DNA of 33,094 bases from JBPESN01 sp051710625. Its GTDB lineage: Bacteria; Pseudomonadota; Gammaproteobacteria; Enterobacterales; Enterobacteriaceae. Every line of letters starts with the position of its first letter. The first letter of the stretch is position 1. The notes under the pieces were generated by a model, which did not search any database, was not told the origin of the DNA, and saw only the letters and a program-made list of their open reading frames with translations. Where the stretch lies: contig NZ_JBPESN010000024.1 of assembly GCF_051710625.1 (NCBI RefSeq), positions 1 through 33,094 of the forward strand, written 5' to 3'. Positions 15,244-24,392 of this stretch are shown here, piece by piece. A program made the position numbers and the translations under genes.

Positions 15244-16759
15244 ATGCCATCAGAAAAAAATATATCGTCGCACTCGACCAGGTGACCACCAGCTCGCGCG
15301 CGATCGTGCTCGATCACGACGCCAACATTGTCAGTGTCTCTCAGCGGGAGTTTACCTAAATTTATCCCAAGCCGGGCTGGGTGGAACATGACCCGATGGA
15401 AATCTGGGCCAGCCAGAGCTCGACGCTGGTGGAAGTGCTGGCCAAAGCGGATATCCGCTCCGATCAAATCGCCGGCATCGGCATCACCAACCAGCACGAA
15501 ACCGCCGTGGTGTGGGATAAAGAGAGCGGGGAACCTATCTACAACGCCATCGTGTGGCAGTGTCGCCGTACCGCGGACATCTGCGAGAAGCTGAAACGCT
15601 ACGGGCTCCAAGAGTATGTGCGCCACACCACGGGCTTGGTCATCGCCCCCTATTTTCGCCGGGATCAAAGTCAAATGGATCCTCGACCATGTGGAGGGCG
15701 CCCGCGAGCGCGCCAAGCGCGGCGAATTGCTGTGCGGCACCGCTCGACAGCTGGCTCATCTGGGAAATGACCCAGAGACGGGTGCATGTCACCAATTACA
15801 CCAACGCCTCGTGCACTATGCTGTTCAACATTTTTGAACTGGAATGGGACGAGCGCTTGCTAGATATCCTCGATATTCCGCGCGCCAGCCTGCCCAAAGT
15901 GCGGCCTTCTTCGGAAATTTATGGCCAGACCAATATCGGCGGCAAAAGCGGTACCCGTATTCCCAGCGCTGGTATCGCGGGCAATCAGCAGGCGGCGCTG
16001 TACGGCCAGCTGTGCGTCACCCCCGGTATGACGAAGAATACCTATGGCACCAGTTGCTTCTTGCTGATGAATACCGGCACCGAAGCGGTACAATCGCGCC
16101 ACGGTCTGCTGACCACCATCGCCTGCGGACCGCGTGGCGATGTGAACTACGCGCTGGACGGGGCGGTGTTCGTCGCCGGCGCCGCCATTCAATGGCTGCG
16201 CGATGAGATGAAGCTGATTAACGACACCACCGACTCGAAATATTTCGCCAGCAAGGTGAAAGATACCAACGGCGTATACGTAGTGCCGGCCTTTACCGGC
16301 CTCGGTGCCCCGTATTGGGATCCCTACGCCCGCGGTGCCATCTTCGGCATTACGCGCGGCGTGAACAGCAACCACATCATCCGTGCGACGCTTGAGTCCA
16401 TCGCCTTCCAAACCCGCGATCTTATCGAATCCATGCAGGCGGATTCCGGCGAGCGGCTGAAAGCGTTACAAGTCGATGGCGGCACGGTAGCCAATAATTT
16501 CCTGATGCAGTTCCAGTCCGATATTTTGGGGACCCGCGTCGAACGGCTGAAGGTCCGGGAAGTCACCGCCCTCGGCGCCGCTTATCTGGCGGGCCTGGCG
16601 GTCGGCTTCTGGAGCGATCTGGAGGAGGTGCGCAGTAAAGCGGTTATTGAACGCGAGTTCCGCCCCGGTTATTGAAAACCGTGGAGCGTAATTATCGCTA
16701 TGAAGGCTGGAAGAAAGCGGTGGCGCGCGCGGGCCTGGGAAGAGCAGGATAATGAGTAA
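15244..16759 (+). pseudogene. glpK: Glycerol kinase, multiply broken
   Basis: GlpK phosphorylates glycerol to sn-glycerol-3-phosphate. A frameshift in an A7 run follows the start (SEKK then YIVALDQ). The phosphate-binding DQGTTSS reads DQVTTSS. TAA at 15357-15359 replaces the Gln codon before IYPKPGWVEHDP. Shifts occur near 15657 and 15745. The remaining 60% is open (HVTNYTNASCTMLF to IEREFRPG), but the catalytic Asp of GIAGDQQAAL is Asn (GIAGNQQAAL). A last shift near 16670 precedes NYRYEGWKKAV. The natural stop is at 16757-16759. The catalytic-base change means even a repaired frame would be inactive. Confidence 0.94.
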
Positions 16760-16854
16760 CGGCCGCCGCCCTTTTAGCCTGAATCCCCGGAAGCGACAGC
16801 TGAGTGTGATAGACTGACGGCAATTGCTTCTCCTTTTACCGTCAGGAAACTGTC

Positions 16855-17853
16855 ATGAAAGGTGAATTAGCCATTGAGTTTTCCCGCGTCACCGAAGCCG
16901 CCGCCCTGGCCGGCTATAGCTGGCTGGGCCGCGGCGATAAAAATGCCGCGGTTCAGGCCATGCGCATTGTCCTGAATCAGGTGCCTATCAATGGCCGCAT
17001 CGTGATAGGCGAAGGCGAGATCGACGAAGCGCCCATGCTCTATATCGGTGAAGCGGTCGGTACCGGCGACGGCGAAGCGGTGGATATCGTCGTCGATCCC
17101 ATCGAAGGAACCCGGTATGACCGCGCTTGGGCAGTCCACGCTCTGACGGTGCTGGCCATGGCGGGAAAAGGCGTATTTTTACACGCGCCGGATATGTACA
17201 TGAAAAAATTGGTGGTTGGCCCGGCGGCACGGGGCGTCATCGATCTCGCCGCTCTGCTGGAAGATAATCTGCGCGCGATCGCCAGCCGCCTGGGTAAAAC
17301 CCTGTCGGAATTGACGGTATCGCTGCTGGCCAAGCCGCGCCATGAGGCCTGCATTCAATCCCTGCAACGGCTTGGGGTGCGCGTCTTTACGTTTCCCGAT
17401 GGCGGCGGCGCTGCCTCCATTTTTACCTGCATACCCGACAGCGAAGTGGATGTAATGTACGGCATCGGCGGCGCACCGAAAGGGGTGATTTCCGCTGCGG
17501 TGAGGCGCGCCATGGACGGTGATATGCAAGGCCGCCTGCTGCCGCGCCATCAGGTGAAAGGCGACAGCGAAGAGAACCGTCTGCTAGGCGCGGGTGAACT
17601 CGCCCGCTGCGCGGAAATAGGGATCATGGCGAATCAGGTGCTAAGGCTGGAAGATATGGCACACAATGACAACGTTATTTTTTCTGCCACCGGCATTACC
17701 AAAAAGGACTTGCTGAACGGCATCACGCGTAAAGGCAATATCACGACCACCGAAACGCTGCTCAGGCGCGGGAAAAGCCGCACCATTCGCCGCATTACCT
17801 CTATCCACTATCTCGATCGCAAAGATGCCGCGCTGCATCCTTTTATCCTCTGA
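16855..17853 (+). CDS. glpX: Class II fructose-1,6-bisphosphatase GlpX, probably inactive
   Basis: GlpX hydrolyses fructose-1,6-bisphosphate in gluconeogenesis using divalent metal. The frame is open from ATG to stop (332 residues; E. coli 336), but several active-site features are gone. GDKNTADGAAV is GDKNAAV, a four-codon deletion after N30 that removes metal ligand Asp33. After DPIEGTR, the family stretch MTAMGQAN reads YDRAWAVH, the product of a +1 insertion compensated about 24 bases later by a deletion. PDGDVAAS is PDGGGAAS. Metal ligand Glu213 is Lys209 (GGAPKGV). Glu57 and Asp85/Glu88 equivalents remain. Ligand numbers are recalled from E. coli GlpX work. An ORF caller would report an intact gene; I infer a cryptic pseudogene. 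Confidence 0.9.
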   Translation: MKGELAIEFSRVTEAAALAGYSWLGRGDKNAAVQAMRIVLNQVPINGRIVIGEGEIDEAPMLYIGEAVGTGDGEAVDIVVDPIEGTRYDRAWAVHALTVLAMAGKGVFLHAPDMYMKKLVVGPAARGVIDLAALLEDNLRAIASRLGKTLSELTVSLLAKPRHEACIQSLQRLGVRVFTFPDGGGAASIFTCIPDSEVDVMYGIGGAPKGVISAAVRRAMDGDMQGRLLPRHQVKGDSEENRLLGAGELARCAEIGIMANQVLRLEDMAHNDNVIFSATGITKKDLLNGITRKGNITTTETLLRRGKSRTIRRITSIHYLDRKDAALHPFIL

Positions 17854-17899
17854 CGTCGGCCGGGGCGCCGCCGTGCCTCCCCTAGACGATCTCCGACCC

Positions 17900-19074
17900 C
17901 TAGCGATGCATGGTTTGCGACAGCGGCAGCCAGCACAGCAGGATTAGCCTTCCCATGGCGGAGGTTATCATCCCGAGGCTGAACTGGACCCTGCTGCGGT
18001 AGCATCGAAGAGAAGCCGGCAACGACGCCCGAGCCAATATTTTGCAGGCCGCCGATTAGCGCGCCCGCGGTACCGGCCAAGTAGGAATAAGGCTCCATCG
18101 CGCCGGTAGTGGCCAGCGGAAACAGCATGCCGGCGCCGAAAAAGAACAGGCCGGCGGGCAAGAGCAACGTCCAGAGCGTCATGATGCCGAACCAGGCCGG
18201 CAACCACATCAATATCCCCGCTAGCAGGCAGCTTACCGCCCGCCACATCAGCGCGCTGAAGGGCTTGATTGCGCGCCCCGCATACCATGCGCCCAGAAAC
18301 GTACCCGGCAGCGGCAGGATGAATAGCAGGCTGACCTCCCGGCCCGTCGGTCCCACGCTGCCCAACAGCACGCCGCTGCTGGCCTCGAAGGCGACAATCC
18401 CCGACAGTCTGCCGACCAGCATCAGCAGGTAATGATTAAATATCTTTTCGCTCAACAGACGCCAAAAACCGAGGCTGCGGCCGCTGCCGGCCGGGCGCAT
18501 CGGCCGCGTCTCCGGTAAACGCCCCCAGACCAGCAGACTAACGCTACAGCTGAGCAGCAGCAAAAATGCAAAGCACGCTCGCCAGCCCAGCCAGTCGGCA
18601 AGCACGCCGCCTATCACAGCGGCGCCAGCAGCGGACTGATTAAAATGCCCATATTGAACAGGCCGTTAGCCTGCCGCAGCGAGCGTCCATCGCAGATGTC
18701 CCGCGGCAGTGTCCGCGCCATCACGCCACCCACGCCGATGCTGATGCCTTGGATACCGCAGGCAAGCGTCAGCAGCGATAGCGATGTGCTCAGCATGGCC
18801 AGCATCGTCCCCAGATAGAAGATGGCCATCCCGCTCAAGATGACCGGCCGGCGCCCTACCCGATCGGAAAGCGAGCCGTAAAATAAGCTACGAACCGCCA
18901 TAGCACAGGAGATAGGCGGCCATTAGCCGCTATATCATCCCTTCGCGCACCATGAGATCGCGGGCGATAAGAGGAATGCCCGGGACATAAATGGTCTGCG
19001 TCATCTGCCCAACGGCCACCAGGATAAATTAATAGCATCAACACGGAGACCGCACGCGGGTTTATTATAAACAT
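17900..19074 (-). pseudogene. emrD: EmrD-like multidrug MFS transporter, broken
   Basis: The N terminus from 19074 (MFIINPRAVSVLMLLI) shifts frame to LVAVGQMTQTIYVPGIP, runs to a TAG near 18933 and shifts again. A long piece from YGSLSDRVGRRPVILSGMAI to MGILISPLLAPL ends in TGA near 18614. After a shift, IGGVLADWLGWRACFAFLLL and later LFFFGAGMLFPLATTGAMEP continue. A final shift near 17995 precedes the family C terminus LILLCWLPLSQTM, ending at 17900. The order of segments matches E. coli EmrD (12 transmembrane helices, proton antiport). At least four lesions. It is convergent with glpX. Confidence 0.9.
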
Positions 19075-19449
19075 TACTTAGGCAGATAAGTAATTCTGTG
19101 TATTGCTTGCTAATAGTGATATATACAGAATAGAGGTTTATTTTCAGACATAAATACCACACCAAAGCTTTAAGTCCAGTTAATATCTTCATTATCTCGA
19201 CCCTTGCGCTGTAATGAGCGGTGAACGGACGGTAAATTATTCTGTACGCGTCCTTGAATAACCGCTTGCCGCGCCGCGGACTGGATGCGTTAACGAAATT
19301 AGCCGATAATGGCTCGTCCGCAGATGGGGAGTTCAGGCCGTGCGCCGAACGCCGACGCGTCCTGAAGGACAATTTCAGCCGCTGTGACAGAGTGGATAAA
19401 CGCATGTCGACTGGGAAACAACCGGCAGGATCAAAAGGAGTTAGATACT
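19075..19449. other. Intergenic stretch between emrD remnant and fpr
   Basis: The left half is AT-rich and should contain the emrD promoter on the minus strand; the right half contains the fpr promoter. Open frames here look like extensions or shadows of neighbours. I could not identify a convincing SoxS box, although fpr is SoxRS-controlled in E. coli. Confidence 0.5.
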
Positions 19450-20196
19450 ATGGCTGAATGGGTAACGGGTAAGGTGGTGCAGGTGAAGCACTGGACGGAC
19501 AGTCTCTTTAGTCTCATCGTCCATGCGCCTGTCGACCCCTTTACCGCCGGACAATTCGCCAAGCTGGGGCTGGAAATCAACGGCGAAAAGGTTCAGCGCG
19601 CCTATTCCTACGTCAACGCGCCGCGAAATAATAACCTGGAGTTTTACCTGGTCAGCGTGCCGGAAGGCAAACTCAGCCCGCCGCTGCACGCGCTGCAGCC
19701 CGGCGATAATCTGATAGTGACCAAGAAAGCGGCGGGTTTCTTTGTGCTGGACGAGATCCCGCCCTGTGACAATTTGTGGATGCTAGCGACGGGTACCGCG
19801 TTAGGCCCCTATTTATCGATTCTTGAACAAGGCGAAGGACTGGCGCGTTTTAGTAAGATCATTCTGGTGCACGCGGCGCGCTTTGCTCAGGATCTGAGCT
19901 ACTTACCACAGATGCTGGAGCTCCAGCAGCGCTTTAACGGTAAACTTCGCATCCAAACCGTGGTCAGCCGCGAACAGGCCCCCGGGTCGCTCACCGGCCG
20001 GGTGCCTGCCCTTATCGCCGATGGCTCGCTGGAAGCGGCGGTGGATGTAAGGCTGGAGGCCGAAAACAGTCACGTCATGCTGTGCGGTAACCCGCAGATG
20101 GTGCGCGACACGCAGCAGCTGTTGAAAGACAGCCGCGGCATGCGCAAACATTTCAAGCGCAAGCCGGGCCATATGACCAGCGAGCATTACTGGTAA
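19450..20196 (+). CDS. fpr: Ferredoxin/flavodoxin--NADP+ reductase
   Basis: A FAD enzyme that moves electrons from NADPH to flavodoxin or ferredoxin, supporting Fe-S and radical-SAM enzymes and oxidative-stress repair. It has 248 residues, as in E. coli. The FAD motif RAYSYVNAP lies near 50, NADP-binding ATGTALGPYLS near 117, CGNPQMVRDTQ near 215, and the C-terminal HYW that stacks on the flavin is intact. The start ATG at 19450 has AAGGAG about 10 bases upstream; the longer upstream frame from 19384 is rejected on alignment. In E. coli yiiR and yiiQ lie between fpr and tpiA; here they are absent. Confidence 0.97.
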   Translation: MAEWVTGKVVQVKHWTDSLFSLIVHAPVDPFTAGQFAKLGLEINGEKVQRAYSYVNAPRNNNLEFYLVSVPEGKLSPPLHALQPGDNLIVTKKAAGFFVLDEIPPCDNLWMLATGTALGPYLSILEQGEGLARFSKIILVHAARFAQDLSYLPQMLELQQRFNGKLRIQTVVSREQAPGSLTGRVPALIADGSLEAAVDVRLEAENSHVMLCGNPQMVRDTQQLLKDSRGMRKHFKRKPGHMTSEHYW

Positions 20197-20391
20197 TGGT
20201 GGCGACGGTGACAAAGGCCTGACTCTTGCCGTCGAACCCGTCAAACTTGCGCTGGCGGAGCCCTAATTCATGCACGATAAATGACAAAAAACAAAGCCAC
20301 CTTAGTATTTCCTCTTTATACTGAGGTCAGGTAAAACTTGCCCCGTGGCAGCACTTTTCATCTCTCGCGTTCCCTGAATAAAGGAATAACA

Positions 20392-21159
20392 ATGCGACAT
20401 CCATTAGTGATGGGTAATTGGAAACTTAACGGCAGCAAACACATGGTCAATGACCTGATCGCAGCACTGCGCAACGAACTCAGTAGCGTCGTCGGTTGCG
20501 ATGTCGCCATCGCGCCGCCGGTGACCTATCTTGATCTGGCGAAACACCATCTTGGCGGCAGCCGGATTGCGCTGGGTGCACAGAACGTCGACAGCCATCT
20601 TTCGGGCGCCTATACCGGCGAAGTTTCTGCTGAAATGCTTAAAGATATCGGCGCGAAATATATTATCATCGGGCACTCCGAACGCCGCACCTATCACAAG
20701 GAAAGCGATGAGTTTATCGCCGAAAAATTCGCCGTGCTGAAAGAAGCCGGACTGATTCCGATATTATGTATCGGCGAGAGCGAAGCGGAAAATGAAGCCG
20801 GCCAAACCGAAGCGGTGTGCGCCCGTCAGATTGATGCGGTACTTAACAGCCTGGGCGCCAAAGCGTTCGAGAATAGCGTCATCGCCTACGAGCCCATCTG
20901 GGCTATTGGTAGCGGTAACTCCGCCACGCCTGCGCAAGCGCAGGCGGTGCATAAATTTATCCGTGGCCATATCACCAAGCACGACGCGGCAATCGCGGAA
21001 CAACTTATCATCCAGTACGGGGGCTCGGTCAACGCCGCAAATGCCGCTGCGCTGTTCACCCAATTGGATATCGATGGCGCCCTGGTCGGCGGCGCATCAC
21101 TGAAGGCTGACGCCTTCGCGGTGATCGTTAAAGCCTCGGCAAAAGCGAAACAGGCCTGA
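20392..21159 (+). CDS. tpiA: Triosephosphate isomerase
   Basis: It interconverts dihydroxyacetone phosphate and glyceraldehyde-3-phosphate. It has 255 residues, as in E. coli. Substrate-binding GNWKLNG (Lys11), catalytic His95 in IIGHSERRTYHKES, catalytic Glu167 in AYEPIWAIG, and phosphate-binding YGGSV and GGAS are present. The lid loop reads IGSGNSATPAQA where E. coli has IGTGKSATPAQA; position 174 varies in the family, so this is probably tolerated. The start ATG at 20392 has AAAGGAA upstream; an earlier in-frame start is rejected. Confidence 0.97.
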   Translation: MRHPLVMGNWKLNGSKHMVNDLIAALRNELSSVVGCDVAIAPPVTYLDLAKHHLGGSRIALGAQNVDSHLSGAYTGEVSAEMLKDIGAKYIIIGHSERRTYHKESDEFIAEKFAVLKEAGLIPILCIGESEAENEAGQTEAVCARQIDAVLNSLGAKAFENSVIAYEPIWAIGSGNSATPAQAQAVHKFIRGHITKHDAAIAEQLIIQYGGSVNAANAAALFTQLDIDGALVGGASLKADAFAVIVKASAKAKQA

Positions 21160-21202
21160 TAGCTCAAGCCCGCCGAGGGGATAACGCAGCCCCTCGCAAA
21201 AG

Positions 21203-21235
21203 CATCGGGCCGGTCAATCGCTGACCGGCCCGATG
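21203..21235. terminator. Likely bidirectional terminator between tpiA and sbp
   Basis: A perfect 14-base stem, CATCGGGCCGGTCA / TGACCGGCCCGATG, encloses a 5-base loop. On the minus strand it is followed by CTTTTGCG, and on the plus strand by GTGTTT. It lies between the convergent tpiA and sbp genes, so it probably serves both, with short T-runs on either side. Confidence 0.75.
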
Positions 21236-21276
21236 GTGTTTAACAGGTCAAGCGGCGGTTGCCCGCCCGCCTGTGC

Positions 21277-22255
21277 TCAACGCTGCTTGATTTGATTAAA
21301 ACTGCCGCCGCTGGCGAAATGTTCTTTTTGCACCTTGGTTTAATTGCCGAAGGTCTCAGCCAGAGTAAACAGCTTCAGGGTTGGAAACTCTTTAGCATAT
21401 TTTTTGGCCACGTTGGCGTCCCGCGGGCGATAATAGTTTTGCGCTGCAATACGTTGCCCGTCAATCGAATAGATATAGTTCAGATAGGCCGTGGCCACAT
21501 CGCGGGTGCCGCGCTTATCCACCACCGACACCGTCGTCTCAGCCAAAATCGATTCACTCGGGGTGACGATTTCAAACTGATCCTTGCTATTTAACTCATT
21601 AATGGCCAACAGCGCTTCATTTTCCCACGCGATGAGCACATCCCACTGGCCACGCTCAACAAACGTGTTGGTCGCACCGCGCGCGCCGGAATCGAGATCC
21701 TCCACATTTTTGAACAACGCTTTCACAAACGCCGGCGCTTTGGCCTGATCATTATTATTCTGGTCAACGCATAGCCCAGGCCGCCAGATAGTTCCAACGC
21801 GCCCCGCCGGACATTTTCGGGTTCGGGGTAATGATCGACACGCAGGGTTTAATCAGATCGGACCAATCATGAATTTGTTTCGGATTGCCCTTGCGCACCA
21901 GGGAAACGATGATTGAGGTGTAAGGCGCGGAGTTGTCGGGCAGGCGCGTAATCCAGTTTTTATCGATGCGCCCGCGCTCGGCGATAGCATCTACATCCGA
22001 CTCCAGCGCCAGCGTGACCACATCCGCCTCTATGCCGTTAATGACGGAAGTCGCCTGTTTGCCGGAGCTGCCGTGGGACTGGCGCACCGTAACATGATCG
22101 CCGGTTTTTTGCTGCCAGTACTGGCTAAACGCCTTATTGTATTGTTGATAGAACTCCCGGGTAGGATCATAGGAAACATTCAGCCGCTGAATATTTTTTG
22201 CTGCTACGCTTCCCGACAGCAACATCAGTAACACGCCGGCACACCATTTGGACAT
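21277..22255 (-). pseudogene. sbp: Periplasmic sulfate-binding protein, broken
   Basis: Sbp delivers sulfate or thiosulfate to the CysUWA ABC transporter. The N-terminal half is open from 22255, with signal peptide MSKWCAGVLLMLLSGSVAA, then NVSYDPTREFYQQYNKAF, IEADVVTLALESDVDAIAER and NPKMSGGARWNYLAAW. Two one-base losses near 21765-21780 shift the frame; it then continues ALFKNVEDLDSGARG to TFGN. TAA near 21342 stands where the family has Trp, with TKVQKEHFASGGSFNQI following to the natural stop at 21277. Length and order match E. coli Sbp. The start has GGGAG upstream. The cdh gene found beside it in E. coli is missing. Confidence 0.93.
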
Positions 22256-22452
22256 TATTTACTCCCTCTGAAAATTTTTCTAGAGTTGGAAATGATTTCT
22301 ACAGAGAGTGGCAAAAAAATTTAGCCGGCTAAAAGAATATAAAAATAGTTTATATAACCAAATAATATAATGTGCTTGATAGCATGGCGGGGTGAGCGTC
22401 GGGCGCGCTAGAGCACTTGCCCCCAGATCCGAGGGCAAGGAAAGCGGCAAAA
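22256..22452. promoter_or_regulatory. sbp promoter region and pfkA 3' end
   Basis: The 22256-22380 part is very AT-rich and should hold the sbp promoter, where CysB would bind by analogy with E. coli. A 7-base stem (CTTGCCC at 22416, GGGCAAG at 22433) just past the pfkA stop may be a weak pfkA terminator on the minus strand, but no T-run follows. Confidence 0.35.
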
Positions 22453-23415
22453 TCAGAAGAGTTTTTTTGCCGTTTCCAGGATATCGCGTCGGAAAGGACG
22501 TTTCATATTTTCAATGGCGTCGACGATGTCGTGATGCACCAGTCGCTCATTTTGCACTCCGACGCAGCGGCCGCCGTAGCCCTGTAACAGCAGTTCAATG
22601 GAATAGGCACCCATGCGCGAGGCTAAAATACGATCGTAAGCCACCGGGCTACCGCCGCGCTGGATATGACCCAGTACGGTGGCGCGGGTTTCCCGTCCCG
22701 TTTCTTTTTCAATATATTGCGCAAGCTCGGCAACATTACAAATGTGTTCGGTAATCGCAACAATGGCGTGTTTTTTACCCTTAGCGATACCCGCCTTGAT
22801 TTCGTAGACCAGGTCTTCCGGTTTGAATTCCACTTCAGGCAACACGATAAACTCGCAGCCGCCAGCAATTGCGGCCGCCATGGTCAGATCGCCACAATAC
22901 CGGCCCATGACCTCGACAATAGAAATACGCTGATGTGACGTAGACGTATCGCGCAACCGGTCAACAGCCTCGACGACGGTTTCCAGCGCGGTGAAGTAGC
23001 CAATGGTGTAATCGGTGCCCGCCACGTCATTATCAATCGTGCCCGGCAGACCAATGCAGGGGAAACCCATTTCGGTCAAACGCTTGGCGCCCATGTAGGA
23101 ACCGTCGCCGCCGATTACCACCAGCGCATCCAGACCACGTTTGGTCATGTTCTTAATCGCGATAGCGCGGGTGACTTCCTCTCGGAATTCTGGAAAACGC
23201 GCAGAACCAAGAAAGGTGCCGCCGCGGTTAATCATATCCGAAACGCTATAACGATCCAGCTTCACCATCCGATCCTGAAACAGGCCCAGGTAACCGTCAT
23301 AAATGCCGTAGACCTCCCGGCCTTCGGAAAGCCCAGCCCGTACCACGCCCCGGATAGCCGCATTCATTCCCGGTGAATCACCGCCGCTTGTCAGTACGCC
23401 GATTTTTTTAATCAT
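22453..23415 (-). CDS. pfkA: ATP-dependent 6-phosphofructokinase I
   Basis: The committed glycolytic step: fructose-6-phosphate plus ATP gives fructose-1,6-bisphosphate. It has 320 residues, as in E. coli PfkA. ATP-binding GVLTSGGDSPGMNAAIRG lies at the N terminus, GGDGSYMGA near 103, catalytic GTIDND (Asp127), MGRYCGDL near 170, GHIQRGGSP and the effector-site region are intact. The start at 23415 (MIKKIGVLTSGGD) agrees with the family, and the longer in-frame extension to 23484 is rejected. The promoter carries a Cra-like palindrome. In E. coli fieF follows towards cpxP; here the accessory block from psiE onward occupies that position. Confidence 0.98.
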   Translation of the reverse strand: MIKKIGVLTSGGDSPGMNAAIRGVVRAGLSEGREVYGIYDGYLGLFQDRMVKLDRYSVSDMINRGGTFLGSARFPEFREEVTRAIAIKNMTKRGLDALVVIGGDGSYMGAKRLTEMGFPCIGLPGTIDNDVAGTDYTIGYFTALETVVEAVDRLRDTSTSHQRISIVEVMGRYCGDLTMAAAIAGGCEFIVLPEVEFKPEDLVYEIKAGIAKGKKHAIVAITEHICNVAELAQYIEKETGRETRATVLGHIQRGGSPVAYDRILASRMGAYSIELLLQGYGGRCVGVQNERLVHHDIVDAIENMKRPFRRDILETAKKLF

Positions 23416-23509
23416 GACTACCTCTGAACTTAAGATACCGCTTGTAGAATACAATACGTTTGTTACCGCTTTTCCCACCCGCAACGGATGCCGGAGCTTG
23501 TGAAGAAAG

Positions 23510-23542
23510 AGTATAACAAATCGCCAAAGCTGAATTAATTCA
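23510..23542 (-). promoter_or_regulatory. pfkA promoter with Cra (FruR)-like operator
   Basis: On the minus strand a -10 box TATACT (23510-23515) lies downstream of the palindrome TGAATTAATTCA (23531-23542). That palindrome resembles the Cra operator TGAATCGATTCA except for the central two bases and covers the expected -35 position. In E. coli Cra represses pfkA from a site near the promoter. The match is read directly; Cra binding is inference. Confidence 0.55.
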
Positions 23543-23841
23543 GATCAGACTACTTTCCATTACTCAGCTAATAAATACCCGTTTTGCGGGCTTTATCATA
23601 CTGTAAAACGTGCATGGCCGCTTCCGCTTTAATGTGCCCTCTCTCTATCACTGCCGCATGAAAAATCGCTTCTGTCAGCGTTTAACGGCGCTAATATGAT
23701 GCTACTTTATCCTCCTTTTAGTACCAGTCGCTTGCCCAATCCCGGTGTCATTTTCCTGGTTCGTGTAGCGCTGATTTTGCTCTGGGGAATAGGTTAAACC
23801 ACTGTTAAACCGGATACCATTTAGGGGCATTAGCGCCGTTT
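23543..23841. other. Intergenic stretch between pfkA and psiE
   Basis: About 300 bases between two divergent promoters. No gene is supported and no trace of fieF or cpxP was found. A short CCCG-TTTTG-CGGG hairpin near 23588 is too weak to call. Confidence 0.5.
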
Positions 23842-23874
23842 TGTGACATACATCACATTGAAAAGCGTTATACT
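23842..23874 (+). promoter_or_regulatory. CRP site and -10 box of psiE
   Basis: TGTGA-CATACA-TCACA (23842-23857) is a perfect CRP core, followed by TATACT at 23869-23874. The CRP site overlaps the -35 region. E. coli psiE is reported to be repressed by cAMP-CRP and activated by PhoB; I see no clear Pho box. Confidence 0.8.
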
Positions 23875-23918
23875 GCCGGTGAAATCCCCCGACAACATTA
23901 GCGCAGGGTAATGACACC

Positions 23919-24317
23919 ATGATCTCCGGAACGCGTATTGCCGATGTACTGCAATTGCTTTTAAATATCGACCTGGTATGCTTAAGCATTATATTGATTA
24001 TTTTTCCGGGCAGGCAAACCTTCGATTTAGGGCGGGTGCTGCTTAACGCCGGGGAACAAAGTTCTACCTATCTGTTGATAGAAGGTATTGTTACCTATTT
24101 TCTTTACTTCGAGTTTATCGCCCTGACAATAAAATATTTCCAATCAGGGAATCATTTTCCTCTGCGTTACTTTATTTATATTGGCATCATGGCCAATATC
24201 CGCCTCATCGTCGTCGATCATGAAAACCCGCTGGATATGCTGTGTTATTCCGCCGCCATTCTGATACTGGTAATCACGTTATGGCTGGCAAACAGCACCA
24301 GGCTGATGCGCGAATAA
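23919..24317 (+). CDS. psiE: Phosphate-starvation-inducible protein PsiE
   Basis: An inner-membrane protein of unknown biochemical role. It has 132 residues against 136 in E. coli, with strong identity in FLYFEFIALTIKYFQSGNHF, LRYFIYIGI and SAAILILVITLWLANSTRLM. Four hydrophobic segments are visible (about 14-33, 53-72, 82-97 and 110-126). The start is ATG at 23919; the ATG at 23911 stops after three codons. No lesion was found. In E. coli psiE lies near the mal genes, so its place beside pfkA reflects a rearranged accessory segment. Confidence 0.94.
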   Translation: MISGTRIADVLQLLLNIDLVCLSIILIIFPGRQTFDLGRVLLNAGEQSSTYLLIEGIVTYFLYFEFIALTIKYFQSGNHFPLRYFIYIGIMANIRLIVVDHENPLDMLCYSAAILILVITLWLANSTRLMRE

Positions 24318-24392
24318 CGCCCGGCCCTCAAGTCGCCTTGCGCGACAGGCGCCTGTTGGCGCCGCCACCCCTGCCCGGTTCTGCCGTCGCTT

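Noticed and set aside
15248..15256. A7 run at the start of glpK as a programmed slippage site
   Set aside because: Slippage at this tract would restore the frame, but the TAA at 15357, later shifts and active-site changes make recoding pointless.
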